A stretch of 64,000 nucleotides of DNA, from positions 119,279 through 183,278 of the forward strand of contig NZ_JAJSEE010000006.1 of NCBI RefSeq assembly GCF_023555375.1, given 5' to 3'. The stretch comes from Guyparkeria hydrothermalis (GTDB lineage Bacteria; Pseudomonadota; Gammaproteobacteria; Halothiobacillales; Halothiobacillaceae). This document shows positions 40,266 through 48,311 of the stretch, piece after piece. Position numbers and translations under genes: made by a program. A model generated the notes under the pieces. The model was not told where the DNA came from, searched no databases, and worked only from the letters and a program-made list of their open reading frames with translations. The stretch's first letter is position 1. Every line of letters begins with the position of its first letter.

Positions 40266-43142
40266 ATGAGCACCAGTCAGACAGTAGAAACCCCGACCCA
40301 GGCGTACCACGAGCAGACCGGCAACGCGGCCAGCGGCATCGAGAACGCCGCGGCCACCCCGGGCCAGGTACGCGTCATCCGCCGTAACGGCAAGCTGACC
40401 GCCTACGATCCGTCCAAGATCAAGGTCGCCATGACCAAGGCCTTCCTGGCCGTCGAGGGCGGTGGCGCGGCGGCCTCCGCCCGCGTCCACGAGTCGGTCG
40501 AGGCCCTGGTCTCGCTGATCGACCAGGCCTTGAAGCGTCGCCTGCCCGGCGGCGGCACCGTCCACATCGAGGACATCCAGGACCAGGTCGAGCTGGCCCT
40601 GATGCGCGAGGGCCACCACAAGGTCGCCCGCGCCTACGTCCTCTACCGCGAGCAGCAGGCCCAGAAGCGCGCCGCGGAGATGGAGGAAGAGAGCGAGACC
40701 ACCAGCGAGAAGCCGGCGATCCGCGTCACCCGCTACGACGGCACCACCGAGCCGCTGGACACCGTGCGTCTGTCGCGCCTGGTCGACGAGGCTTGTGCCG
40801 ATCTCGAAAGCGTCGACAACCAGCGCATCGTCGACGAGACCATCCGCAACCTCTACGACGGCGTCGCCGAGCACGAGGTCAGCACCGCGTTGGTGATGAG
40901 CGCGCGCACCCTGATCGAGATCGACCCGGCCTACTCCCAGGTCGCCGCCCGCCTGCTGCTCGACTCCATGCGCACCGAGGCGCTGCGCTTCGTGCACAAC
41001 CCGGTGACCGCCTGCACCCAGGCGGAGATGGCGACCATCTACCCGGACTACTTCAAGGAATACATCAAGGTGGGCGTCGAGCACGAGCTGCTCGACCCGA
41101 CCCTGCAGCAGTACGACCTCGAGCGACTGGGCCAGGCACTGGATCACGAGCGTGACCTGCAGTTCACCTACCTCGGTCTGCAGACCCTCTACGACCGCTA
41201 CTTCCTGCACCAGGACGACGTGCGCTTCGAGCTGCCGCAGGCGTTCTTCATGCGCGTGGCGATGGGTCTGGCGATCAACGAGATCGACCGCGAGGAGCGT
41301 GCGATCGAGTTCTACCGCCTGCTGTCGTCGTTCGACTTCATGTCCTCGACCCCGACGCTGTTCAACTCCGGCACCCTGCGCCCGCAGCTGTCGAGCTGCT
41401 ATCTCACCACCGTGCCGGACCACCTCGACGGCATCTACGGCTCGATCCGCGACAACGCGCTGCTGTCCAAGTTCGCCGGGGGCCTGGGCAACGACTGGAC
41501 CCGCGTCCGGGCGCTGGGCAGCCACATCAAGGGCACCAACGGCAAGAGCCAGGGCGTCGTGCCGTTCCTCAAGGTGGCCAACGACACCGCCGTGGCGGTC
41601 AACCAGGGCGGCAAGCGCAAGGGCGCGGTCTGTGCGTACCTCGAGACCTGGCACCTGGACATCGAGGAATTCCTGGACCTGCGCAAGAACACCGGTGACG
41701 ACCGCCGCCGCACCCACGACATGAACACCGCCAACTGGGTGCCGGATCTCTTCATGAAGCGCGTCGCCGAGGAAGCCGAGTGGACGCTGTTCTCGCCGGC
41801 CGAGTGCCCGGACCTGCACGACCTCTCCGGCACGGCCTTCGAGAAGGCCTACGTCGAGTACGAGGCCAAGGCCGAGCGCGGCGAGATCAAGAACTTCCGC
41901 AAGATTCCGGCGGTCAACCTGTGGCGCCGCATGCTCTCGATGCTGTTCGAGACCGGCCACCCGTGGGTGACCTTCAAGGACCCCTGCAACCTGCGCTACA
42001 CCAACCAGCACGCCGGCGTGGTCCACAGCTCGAACCTCTGCACCGAGATCACCCTGCACACCAACGACTCCGAGATCGCCGTGTGCAACCTCGGCTCGGT
42101 CAACCTCGCGCAGCACACCACCGAGAACGGCATCGACGAGGAGAAGGTCGAGCGCACCATCAGGACCGCGATGCGCATGCTCGACAACGTGATCGAGTAC
42201 AACTACTACTCGGTGCCGCAGGCGCGCAATTCCAACCTGCGCCACCGCCCGGTGGGCCTGGGGATCATGGGTTTCCAGGATGCGCTCTACAAGCAGAAGA
42301 TCCCGTACGGCTCGGATGCGGCGGTCGAGTTCGCCGACCGCTCCATGGAGACGGTCAGCTACCACGCCATCTCCGCCTCCAGTGATCTGGCCGCCGAGCG
42401 CGGTCGCTACGCGAGCTACGAGGGCTCGCTGTGGAGCCGCGGCATCCTGCCGATCGACTCGATCGAGCTCCTGGCCGAGTCGCGTGGCGAGTATCTCGAC
42501 ATGAACCGCGACCAGACCCTGGACTGGAACGCCCTGCGCAAGAAGATCAAGAAACAGGGCATGCGCAACTCCAACACCATGGCGATCGCGCCGACGGCGA
42601 CCATCTCGAACATCTGCGGCGTCTCGCAGTCGATCGAGCCGACCTTCGAGAACCTGTTCGTGAAGTCCAACCTCTCGGGCGAGTTCACCGTGGTCAACCC
42701 GTACCTGGTCCGCGATCTCAAGGACCGCGGCCTGTGGGACGAGGTCATGGTCAACGATCTCAAGTACTTCGACGGTTCCGTACAGGCGATCGACCGCGTG
42801 CCGGACGAGCTCAAGGCGCTGTACGCCACCGCCTTCGAGATCGACCCGCGCTGGCTGATCGAGGCCGGTTCGCGCCGCCAGAAGTGGATCGACCAGGCCC
42901 AGTCGCTCAACCTCTACATGGCCGAGCCGTCGGGTCCGAAGATCGACAACATGTACAAGCTCGCGTGGGTGCGTGGCCTCAAGACCACCTACTACCTGCG
43001 CGCCGCCTCCAAGACGCGTATCGAGAAGACCACGATGAACAAGCTGGACGGCAAGCTACGCGGCGTCTCCGCCGATCCGGCGGCCGCCGCCGGCCCGAAG
43101 GCCTGCTCCATCGACGATCCCGAGTGCGAGGCCTGCCAGTAA
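40266..43142 (+). CDS. nrdA: Ribonucleoside-diphosphate reductase alpha subunit, two ATP-cones
   Basis: The large subunit of class I ribonucleotide reductase, which makes dNDPs in the cytosol. At 958 aa it carries an N-terminal ATP-cone (about 35-130; VIRRNGKLTAYDPSKIKVAM) and a second, more degenerate cone (about 151-235), as in Pseudomonas and Chlamydia NrdA. The barrel has the active-site cysteines in LSSCYLTT, SNLCTEIT and VCNLGSVNL. The tail CSIDDPECEACQ supplies the redox-shuttle cysteines. The start at MSTSQTVETP is chosen over an in-frame extension in the leader. nrdB follows after 91 bp. Confidence 0.96.
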   Translation: MSTSQTVETPTQAYHEQTGNAASGIENAAATPGQVRVIRRNGKLTAYDPSKIKVAMTKAFLAVEGGGAAASARVHESVEALVSLIDQALKRRLPGGGTVHIEDIQDQVELALMREGHHKVARAYVLYREQQAQKRAAEMEEESETTSEKPAIRVTRYDGTTEPLDTVRLSRLVDEACADLESVDNQRIVDETIRNLYDGVAEHEVSTALVMSARTLIEIDPAYSQVAARLLLDSMRTEALRFVHNPVTACTQAEMATIYPDYFKEYIKVGVEHELLDPTLQQYDLERLGQALDHERDLQFTYLGLQTLYDRYFLHQDDVRFELPQAFFMRVAMGLAINEIDREERAIEFYRLLSSFDFMSSTPTLFNSGTLRPQLSSCYLTTVPDHLDGIYGSIRDNALLSKFAGGLGNDWTRVRALGSHIKGTNGKSQGVVPFLKVANDTAVAVNQGGKRKGAVCAYLETWHLDIEEFLDLRKNTGDDRRRTHDMNTANWVPDLFMKRVAEEAEWTLFSPAECPDLHDLSGTAFEKAYVEYEAKAERGEIKNFRKIPAVNLWRRMLSMLFETGHPWVTFKDPCNLRYTNQHAGVVHSSNLCTEITLHTNDSEIAVCNLGSVNLAQHTTENGIDEEKVERTIRTAMRMLDNVIEYNYYSVPQARNSNLRHRPVGLGIMGFQDALYKQKIPYGSDAAVEFADRSMETVSYHAISASSDLAAERGRYASYEGSLWSRGILPIDSIELLAESRGEYLDMNRDQTLDWNALRKKIKKQGMRNSNTMAIAPTATISNICGVSQSIEPTFENLFVKSNLSGEFTVVNPYLVRDLKDRGLWDEVMVNDLKYFDGSVQAIDRVPDELKALYATAFEIDPRWLIEAGSRRQKWIDQAQSLNLYMAEPSGPKIDNMYKLAWVRGLKTTYYLRAASKTRIEKTTMNKLDGKLRGVSADPAAAAGPKACSIDDPECEACQ

Positions 43143-43179
43143 GGCCCGCGAAGGCACTACCGAATTGACGTGAATACCG

Positions 43180-43200
43180 CCGGGCAGCCGCCCTGCCCGG
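43180..43200 (+). promoter_or_regulatory. Intercistronic hairpin between nrdA and nrdB
   Basis: CCGGGCAG and CTGCCCGG form a perfect 8-bp stem with a CCGCC loop, followed by no U-run. It lies between the nrdA stop and the strong nrdB ribosome site (AAAAGGAGAG), where it could protect or process the mRNA and set subunit ratios. Confidence 0.4.
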
Positions 43201-43233
43201 CCCGGTGAGAACCGGAAGAAAAAGGAGAGAACC

Positions 43234-44418
43234 ATGCTCGATTGGAATGACCCGCTGAAGAAAGGCAACGACGAACCCGCCCACGCCCCGAACGCGGCCA
43301 GCGTGATGCCGGCCTCCTACGACGATGGCCAAGAGCATCACTTCGACCCGACCGCCGCCGAAGGCGCCGACCAGACCGGTCTGGGTGGTATCGAGGCCAA
43401 CGCCGGGCGCGTCGACGTCTCCGAAAAGCGCATCATCAACGCCAAGGCCGACGTCAACCAGCTGCTGCCGCTCAAGTACCAGTGGGCCTGGGAAAAGTAC
43501 CTCGCCGGCTGCAACAACCACTGGATGCCCACCGAGGTCTCCATGCAGGCGGATCTGGCCCTGTGGAAGTCCAAGGACGGCCTGACCCAGGACGAGCGCA
43601 ACATGGTGATGCGCAACCTCGGCTTCTTCGCCACCGCCGAGAGCCTGGTCGCCAACAACATCGTGCTTGCCGTCTACGAGCAGGTCACCAACCCCGAGTG
43701 CCGCCAGTACCTGCTGCGCCAGGCCTTCGAGGAAGCGGTCCACACCCACACCTTCCAGTACATCGTCGACAGCCTGGGCCTGGCCGAGGGCGAGCTGTTC
43801 AACATGTACCGCGAAGTCCCGTCGATCACCGCCAAGGACTCCTGGGCCCTGAAGTACACCCAGAACCTCTCCGACGGCACCTTCAACACCTCCACGCAGG
43901 ACGGCGCCCAGAACTTCCTGCGTGACCTGGTCGCCTTCTACGTGGTGTTCGAGGGCATGTGGTTCTACACCGGCTTCGCGCAGATCCTGTCACTGGGCCG
44001 TCGCAACAAGATGACCGGCATCGCCGAGCAGTACCAGTACATCATGCGCGACGAGTCCATCCACCTGAACTTCGGCATCGACCTGATCAACCAGATCAAG
44101 ATCGAGAACCCGGAACTGTGGGGCGAAGCCTTCCAGCACGAAGTGCACGAGATGCTGCGCGAGGCCTGCGAACTCGAGATCGACTACGCCCGCGACACCA
44201 TCCCCAACGGCCTGCTCGGCCTGAACGCCGAGATGTGCGAGGAGTACATGCACTTCATCACCAACCGCCGCTGCAGCCAGATCGGCCTGGCCGAGCTGTA
44301 CCCGGGCGCGACCAACCCGTTCCCGTGGATGAGTGAGGTGGTCGACCTGAAGAAGGAGAAGAACTTTTTCGAGACTCGGGTTACCGACTATCAGACTGGG
44401 GGCGCCCTCACCTGGTAA
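43234..44418 (+). CDS. nrdB: Ribonucleotide reductase small subunit, class Ic (chlamydial-type R2)
   Basis: A 394-aa R2 subunit. Metal ligands are Glu136 ([12 protein letters not shown]), Glu167 and His170 ([10 protein letters not shown]), Glu240 (VVFEGMWF), Glu274 and His277 ([10 protein letters not shown]). The position four after His170, normally the radical Tyr, is Phe174. Ligand spacings equal those I recall for Chlamydia trachomatis R2 (E89, E120, H123, F127, E193, E227, H230), including Glu rather than Asp as first ligand and Tyr at +2 from the Phe. This predicts a Mn/Fe cofactor instead of a Tyr radical. The C-terminus [18 protein letters not shown] is the R1-docking tail. A Tn7-like element begins 12 bases after the stop. 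Confidence 0.95.
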   Translation: MLDWNDPLKKGNDEPAHAPNAASVMPASYDDGQEHHFDPTAAEGADQTGLGGIEANAGRVDVSEKRIINAKADVNQLLPLKYQWAWEKYLAGCNNHWMPTEVSMQADLALWKSKDGLTQDERNMVMRNLGFFATAESLVANNIVLAVYEQVTNPECRQYLLRQAFEEAVHTHTFQYIVDSLGLAEGELFNMYREVPSITAKDSWALKYTQNLSDGTFNTSTQDGAQNFLRDLVAFYVVFEGMWFYTGFAQILSLGRRNKMTGIAEQYQYIMRDESIHLNFGIDLINQIKIENPELWGEAFQHEVHEMLREACELEIDYARDTIPNGLLGLNAEMCEEYMHFITNRRCSQIGLAELYPGATNPFPWMSEVVDLKKEKNFFETRVTDYQTGGALTW

Positions 44419-44425
44419 GCCAGAA

Positions 44426-44430
44426 CAAAC
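44426..44430. repeat. Target-site duplication, nrdB side
   Basis: CAAAC directly abuts the TGTGAA terminus of the transposon and is repeated exactly after the other terminus at 61537-61541. A 5-bp duplication is the standard Tn7-family length. Confidence 0.93.
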
Positions 44431-44499
44431 TGTGAAGTGACGAATAAGGTGAAAACTGAGACACATAAAGTGAAATAAAGTGACGAATAACTTGAAAAC
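44431..44499. repeat. Transposon end next to tnsA (Tn7-R-like) with three packed TnsB sites
   Basis: Three copies of a motif near GACNNATAARGTGAAA lie in 63 bp: 44437-44456, 44458-44475 and 44480-44499. The middle copy shares GACACATAAAGTGAAA exactly with the outermost copy at the other end. Tight packing matches the right end of Tn7. The last copy overlaps a plausible -35 (TTGAAA, 44492-44497) paired over 17 bp with TAAAGG, so TnsB may repress its own operon. Confidence 0.85.
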
Positions 44500-44515
44500 G
44501 GAAAGAGCTTGACCT

Positions 44516-44545
44516 AAAGGGGTGTCCGTAGGGCGCCCTTTTTTT
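44516..44545 (+). terminator. Terminator-like hairpin just before tnsA
   Basis: AAAGGG (44516-44521) and CCCTTT (44536-44541) form a 6-bp stem with a 14-base GC-rich loop, followed by seven T residues ending at the tnsA ATG. It could stop read-through from nrdB. A transcript starting at the element's own promoter would begin inside the hairpin and escape it. Confidence 0.45.
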
Positions 44546-45217
44546 ATGAGGTTTTCAGTGGCAAAGCATGGAGCACGCAAGATCACGAACCGAGGCCGAC
44601 GCGATCGCGTCATTGGCCAGTTCATGAGCGTAAAGATGAAGAAAGCAGTCTGGTGGGAATCCCAACTGGAAAGGGACTACTGTTACATTTTGGAGCATGA
44701 CCAGGATGTCATCGCCTACCGATCCCAGCCAATCACGATTTCATACAGCTTCGAGGACAAGATCCTCAAACATACCCCGGACTTCGAGATCATACGCCGA
44801 GGATTGGACCTTCCGCAGTACGTCGAGATCAAGCCGGACGAGAAGGCTATGAAGGACGAGTTCATTCGCCTGCATCAGGCTCGCAGCGCCTTCTTCCACG
44901 CGCGGGGGTGCGAATACCTCCTCCGCACCGGTAGCCAGATTCGGGAAGGACACCGACTCAACAACATCAAGCTGCTCTACCGTTATGCACAAACACCACT
45001 CGACCCTTTGGTGGTGGCTGGACTGCACCACAACGTGCCCACACATTCCGAGCTTTCCATGGAAGAGTTGATTGCCCAGTGTGCCGACTATGGTGCCGAC
45101 CGGTCGGTCTGCTACGCCCTGATGTACCAAGGTCAAATAGTGTTTGACCTGGACAAGCCGATTCGGCCTGACATGTCGGTCAAAGCGGCCTGGTCTGCTC
45201 AGGAGGAATCATCATGA
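44546..45217 (+). CDS. tnsA: TnsA endonuclease
   Basis: TnsA nicks the 5' ends of the element so that, together with TnsB, it excises by double-strand cuts (cut-and-paste). The protein of about 223 residues has a restriction-like fold with Glu38 (WWESQLERD), Asp79 (KHTPDFE) and Glu94-x-Lys96 (YVEIKPDEK), matching the Tn7 catalytic E, D and K. A helical C-terminal part for TnsC contact follows. The ATG at 44546 is preferred because ARKITNRG then aligns with other TnsA proteins; a GTG at 44522 is possible. The stop overlaps tnsB by four bases. Confidence 0.92.
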   Translation: MRFSVAKHGARKITNRGRRDRVIGQFMSVKMKKAVWWESQLERDYCYILEHDQDVIAYRSQPITISYSFEDKILKHTPDFEIIRRGLDLPQYVEIKPDEKAMKDEFIRLHQARSAFFHARGCEYLLRTGSQIREGHRLNNIKLLYRYAQTPLDPLVVAGLHHNVPTHSELSMEELIAQCADYGADRSVCYALMYQGQIVFDLDKPIRPDMSVKAAWSAQEESS

Positions 45218-47283
45218 GCCGTTACCAGTTTACTCCTGGCCACCACATCGCCTACCGCGGCGGCATCTGGCACATCGACAGCTCAGACCCTAATACTCAA
45301 GTATTGAGGCTTCGCAGGCTAAGTGATGGCCAAGTCATCTCTATGCCCATGAAGGAAGCTGTTGAACTGTTGGTTCGAGAGGCAATCGAATTTGTCAGCT
45401 ACGAAGAGGCAACGACAACCACTCCGAATGTGAGCCATTGGGTCTTGGCAGACTTTGCCTCCAAACCTGCAGAGCAAAAGAAAAAAGGATTGCGACGCCT
45501 TAAATACGTTCAAGCGGTCAATGAACTTAATTTGGAATCCTTCACGGAAAAAACCTTGACGCCCGTCATTGCCAATGTGGCTAAAGAGATTGGCGATCCC
45601 AAACCGCCCTCTTGGATTTCATTGTATCGATGGATCCGTGCCCACAAGCAGGCTGGATCAGATATCCGAGCCCTCTTGGACGACAATGCGAGCAAAGGCA
45701 ATCGTCGCAACCGTCTTAGTCAAGGAGTGACGTCAATCATTAAGCAGTCGATTGACTCGGTTTTCTTCCGTCTGAGCGCTCCGAGTGTTGCGTCGGTCTA
45801 CGAGGACATTCTGTTGCGTATTCACAAAGAGAATCGGATGCGCAACCCAGATGATGCCTTGGTAGCTCCTTCCTATCGAACAGTGCTCAGACAGGTGCGC
45901 AAGCTTGACCCTATGCTGATCACGGAAAAGCGTAGGGGCAAGCGTGCGGCCGAACGCGAGTTTCGTGCCTATGGCCAAGGCGTGGTCACAACGCGCCCCT
46001 TGGAGCGTGTGGAGATAGACCACACCCAACTAGACATGTTCGTAATTGATGATGAGAGCCACCTGCCCCTAGGGCGGCCTTATCTGACCGTTGCCTTGGA
46101 TCACTTCACGCGATCGGTCGTAGGCTTTTACATCAGCTTCACGCCGCCCAGTGCGATTAGCGTCATGGAATGCTTGAAACATGCCATTTTGCCGAAGGTG
46201 GCGCTACACGCGAGTTACCCCAAGATAAGGAATACTTGGGATGTTTACGGCGTATTCGAGACACTTGTAGTCGACAATGGCAAGGAATTTTACAGCACAG
46301 CATTTGAGGAGGCTTGCCTTCAACTAGGTATAAACATCCAGTATTCACCGCCCCGGCAACCTTGGTACAAATCATCGATCGAACGCTACTTCGGTACCGT
46401 AAACAGGAAGTTGATCGACAGCAATCCCGGCAAAAGCATGAAGGAGCTGGTTCAGTTGGCTGAGTACAATCCAGCCAAGGACGCGGTCATCATGTTCTCG
46501 TCTTTGGTGGAGATCATGCATATGTGGGTTGTCGATATTTATCAGCAGACGTTCAATGAACGCATCGAAGACACCCCGTCTGCCAAATGGCGCAAGGCGG
46601 TTGAAAAATTCCCCCCGATCCTCCCCAGAAGCAAGAGCGAACTTGAAGTAGTGCTCGGCTTGCAAGAGACGCGAAAGATTCAACCCACTGGCGTCCAGTT
46701 CGAAGGACTGCGCTATAACTCACCCAGCCTCGCTCACCTACGTCGCCGCTTGGTGGACAAACCTGTGGTCGACATCAAAATCGATCCCTCGGATATCTCG
46801 CATATCTATGTTCTGGACCCGATCAAACAGGAATACATCCGGATTCCGGCCGTGAATCAGGAGTACACCGCAGGCAAGACGCTGTTCCAACACCAAGTCA
46901 TTAAAAACAACGCACGCGAACACGCCCAGTCCACCGTCAATATGGCGGCCTTATTCGAAGCCCAAGAGCGAATCCAGAAGGTCATCGAAAACGACCGCGG
47001 CCTAATTAAAAAACGCAAGGGAACCCAGAAGCTGGCACGATTCAACAATGTTTCCCAGAAGACCAAAGATTCGCGCACGGGACCGATTTCAGAGGAAAGC
47101 ATCTCAAGAGATGACCTCATTCAAGAGAATGAAACTAATCAGGAAGAAACTGTTGCTGATGCGACACCACAAAGCGCCAAGCCCAGCGAGGATGAACTCC
47201 TTGCGTCGTTGTACGAAGACACCGATGGCTGGGAGGCAGGATATACGCTGAAACGCAAAGGAGAGGAGGAGAGGGGTGAGTAA
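45214..47283 (+). CDS. tnsB: TnsB transposase (DDE integrase)
   Basis: TnsB binds the end repeats and cuts and joins the 3' ends. The 689-aa protein has N-terminal helix-turn-helix domains for end binding and an RNase H-like core. The catalytic triad is Asp269 (VEIDHTQLD), Asp354 (LVVDNGKEF) and Glu390 (SSIERYF); the D-35-E spacing is canonical. A C-terminal basic/acidic tail (KKRKGTQK, then Glu-rich) would contact TnsC. The start lies in an ATGA overlap with tnsA behind AGGAGG. The end overlaps tnsC by eight bases. GC is clearly lower than in the host genes. Confidence 0.96.
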   Translation: MSRYQFTPGHHIAYRGGIWHIDSSDPNTQVLRLRRLSDGQVISMPMKEAVELLVREAIEFVSYEEATTTTPNVSHWVLADFASKPAEQKKKGLRRLKYVQAVNELNLESFTEKTLTPVIANVAKEIGDPKPPSWISLYRWIRAHKQAGSDIRALLDDNASKGNRRNRLSQGVTSIIKQSIDSVFFRLSAPSVASVYEDILLRIHKENRMRNPDDALVAPSYRTVLRQVRKLDPMLITEKRRGKRAAEREFRAYGQGVVTTRPLERVEIDHTQLDMFVIDDESHLPLGRPYLTVALDHFTRSVVGFYISFTPPSAISVMECLKHAILPKVALHASYPKIRNTWDVYGVFETLVVDNGKEFYSTAFEEACLQLGINIQYSPPRQPWYKSSIERYFGTVNRKLIDSNPGKSMKELVQLAEYNPAKDAVIMFSSLVEIMHMWVVDIYQQTFNERIEDTPSAKWRKAVEKFPPILPRSKSELEVVLGLQETRKIQPTGVQFEGLRYNSPSLAHLRRRLVDKPVVDIKIDPSDISHIYVLDPIKQEYIRIPAVNQEYTAGKTLFQHQVIKNNAREHAQSTVNMAALFEAQERIQKVIENDRGLIKKRKGTQKLARFNNVSQKTKDSRTGPISEESISRDDLIQENETNQEETVADATPQSAKPSEDELLASLYEDTDGWEAGYTLKRKGEEERGE

Positions 47284-48292
47284 ATTTGGAGAGCTTGCGA
47301 ACGATGAGCTCGATCGCATTCGCTGGATCGAACAGATTTATGTCATGTACCCGCGCATCAGGGAACTGGTAGAACTCATTGGGGAGTGCCACGAGGCCTC
47401 GAAAATCACGGCAGAACCCCAATGTATGTTCCTAACCGGTAGTTCTGGTGTCGGAAAGACCAGTTTGATACAGCAATACCTGGAACAGTACCCGCCCATC
47501 GATGAGACGGATCGAACCCATGTACCTGTATTTCACGCAGAGATCCCTGCCAAAGCAACTATCAAGGGTGTCGCCACGGCCCTACTGGACTCTCTTGGTG
47601 ACCCAGCTCCTGATCGCGGAACCACTGTCACCCAAGGTCAGCGCCTAGCCCATCTGATCGAACATTGCGGCGTTGAACTCATTCTGCTGGACGAGTTCCA
47701 GCACTTGATCGACAACAAGACCCAACGTGTTGTTCAGGACGTTTCTGACTGGATTAAGTCATTGATCAATAGCACGAAGGTGCCGATGATATTGATCGGG
47801 ATGCCAGAGTCAGAGGCTATCCTTGAAACGAGTCCTCAACTTAAACGCCGTTTCATGGTGCGAAGACGCCTCGCCCCGTTTTCATGGAAAACAGATCAGG
47901 GACAGGTTGAATTCCGAAAATTCCTAGCCGAGGTCGAAAAGAAGCTTCCTTTGCAAGCTGCATCTCACTTGGCTGAAATAGATCTCGCGTTTCCTCTCTA
48001 CATCGCCAGTCATGGCACAGCGGCCAATGTCATGACCTTGATCAAGCAGGCGGCCCGATTCGCCATTCAGGATGGTGATCACAAATGGGATGCTGGTCAT
48101 TTTGCCCGGGCGTACGAGCGGAGAAGCATCCAAGGCGACGAGTTCCCTCAGAACCCGTTTCAAGTGGACCTGGAAGCCATCAAAACGTGGCCGATGGTAC
48201 AGAAAGAGTTCGAAAATCCGCTTGGTACCAGCAACAGGATTCGCCCCAAACAGAAAAAACTGACTGCCTCCGAGGTGCTAAATCGCAGTTGA
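47276..48292 (+). CDS. tnsC: TnsC AAA+ ATPase regulator
   Basis: TnsC is the ATP-dependent matchmaker that polymerises on target DNA and recruits TnsAB to the site chosen by TnsD. The 338-aa protein has Walker A TGSSGVGKTS (about 54-63), Walker B LILLDEFQHL (about 134-143) and a sensor region LIGMPESEAIL. The start is GTG within the end of tnsB, with a very strong GGAGAGGAGGAGAGG site just upstream. It is shorter than Tn7 TnsC (555 aa), closer to the compact TniB/TnsC type. tnsD follows after 19 bases. Confidence 0.95.
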   Translation: MSKFGELANDELDRIRWIEQIYVMYPRIRELVELIGECHEASKITAEPQCMFLTGSSGVGKTSLIQQYLEQYPPIDETDRTHVPVFHAEIPAKATIKGVATALLDSLGDPAPDRGTTVTQGQRLAHLIEHCGVELILLDEFQHLIDNKTQRVVQDVSDWIKSLINSTKVPMILIGMPESEAILETSPQLKRRFMVRRRLAPFSWKTDQGQVEFRKFLAEVEKKLPLQAASHLAEIDLAFPLYIASHGTAANVMTLIKQAARFAIQDGDHKWDAGHFARAYERRSIQGDEFPQNPFQVDLEAIKTWPMVQKEFENPLGTSNRIRPKQKKLTASEVLNRS

Positions 48293-48311
48293 TTGCCATG
48301 GGGTATACACA

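Noticed and set aside
39924..42365. 813-codon minus-strand frame opposite nrdA
   Set aside because: Shadow of nrdA and its leader; repetitive Val/Leu/Gly/His content without domains.
44522..44545. GTG start for tnsA at 44522
   Set aside because: It lies inside the hairpin and likely before the transcription start; residues from the ATG at 44546 align better with TnsA.
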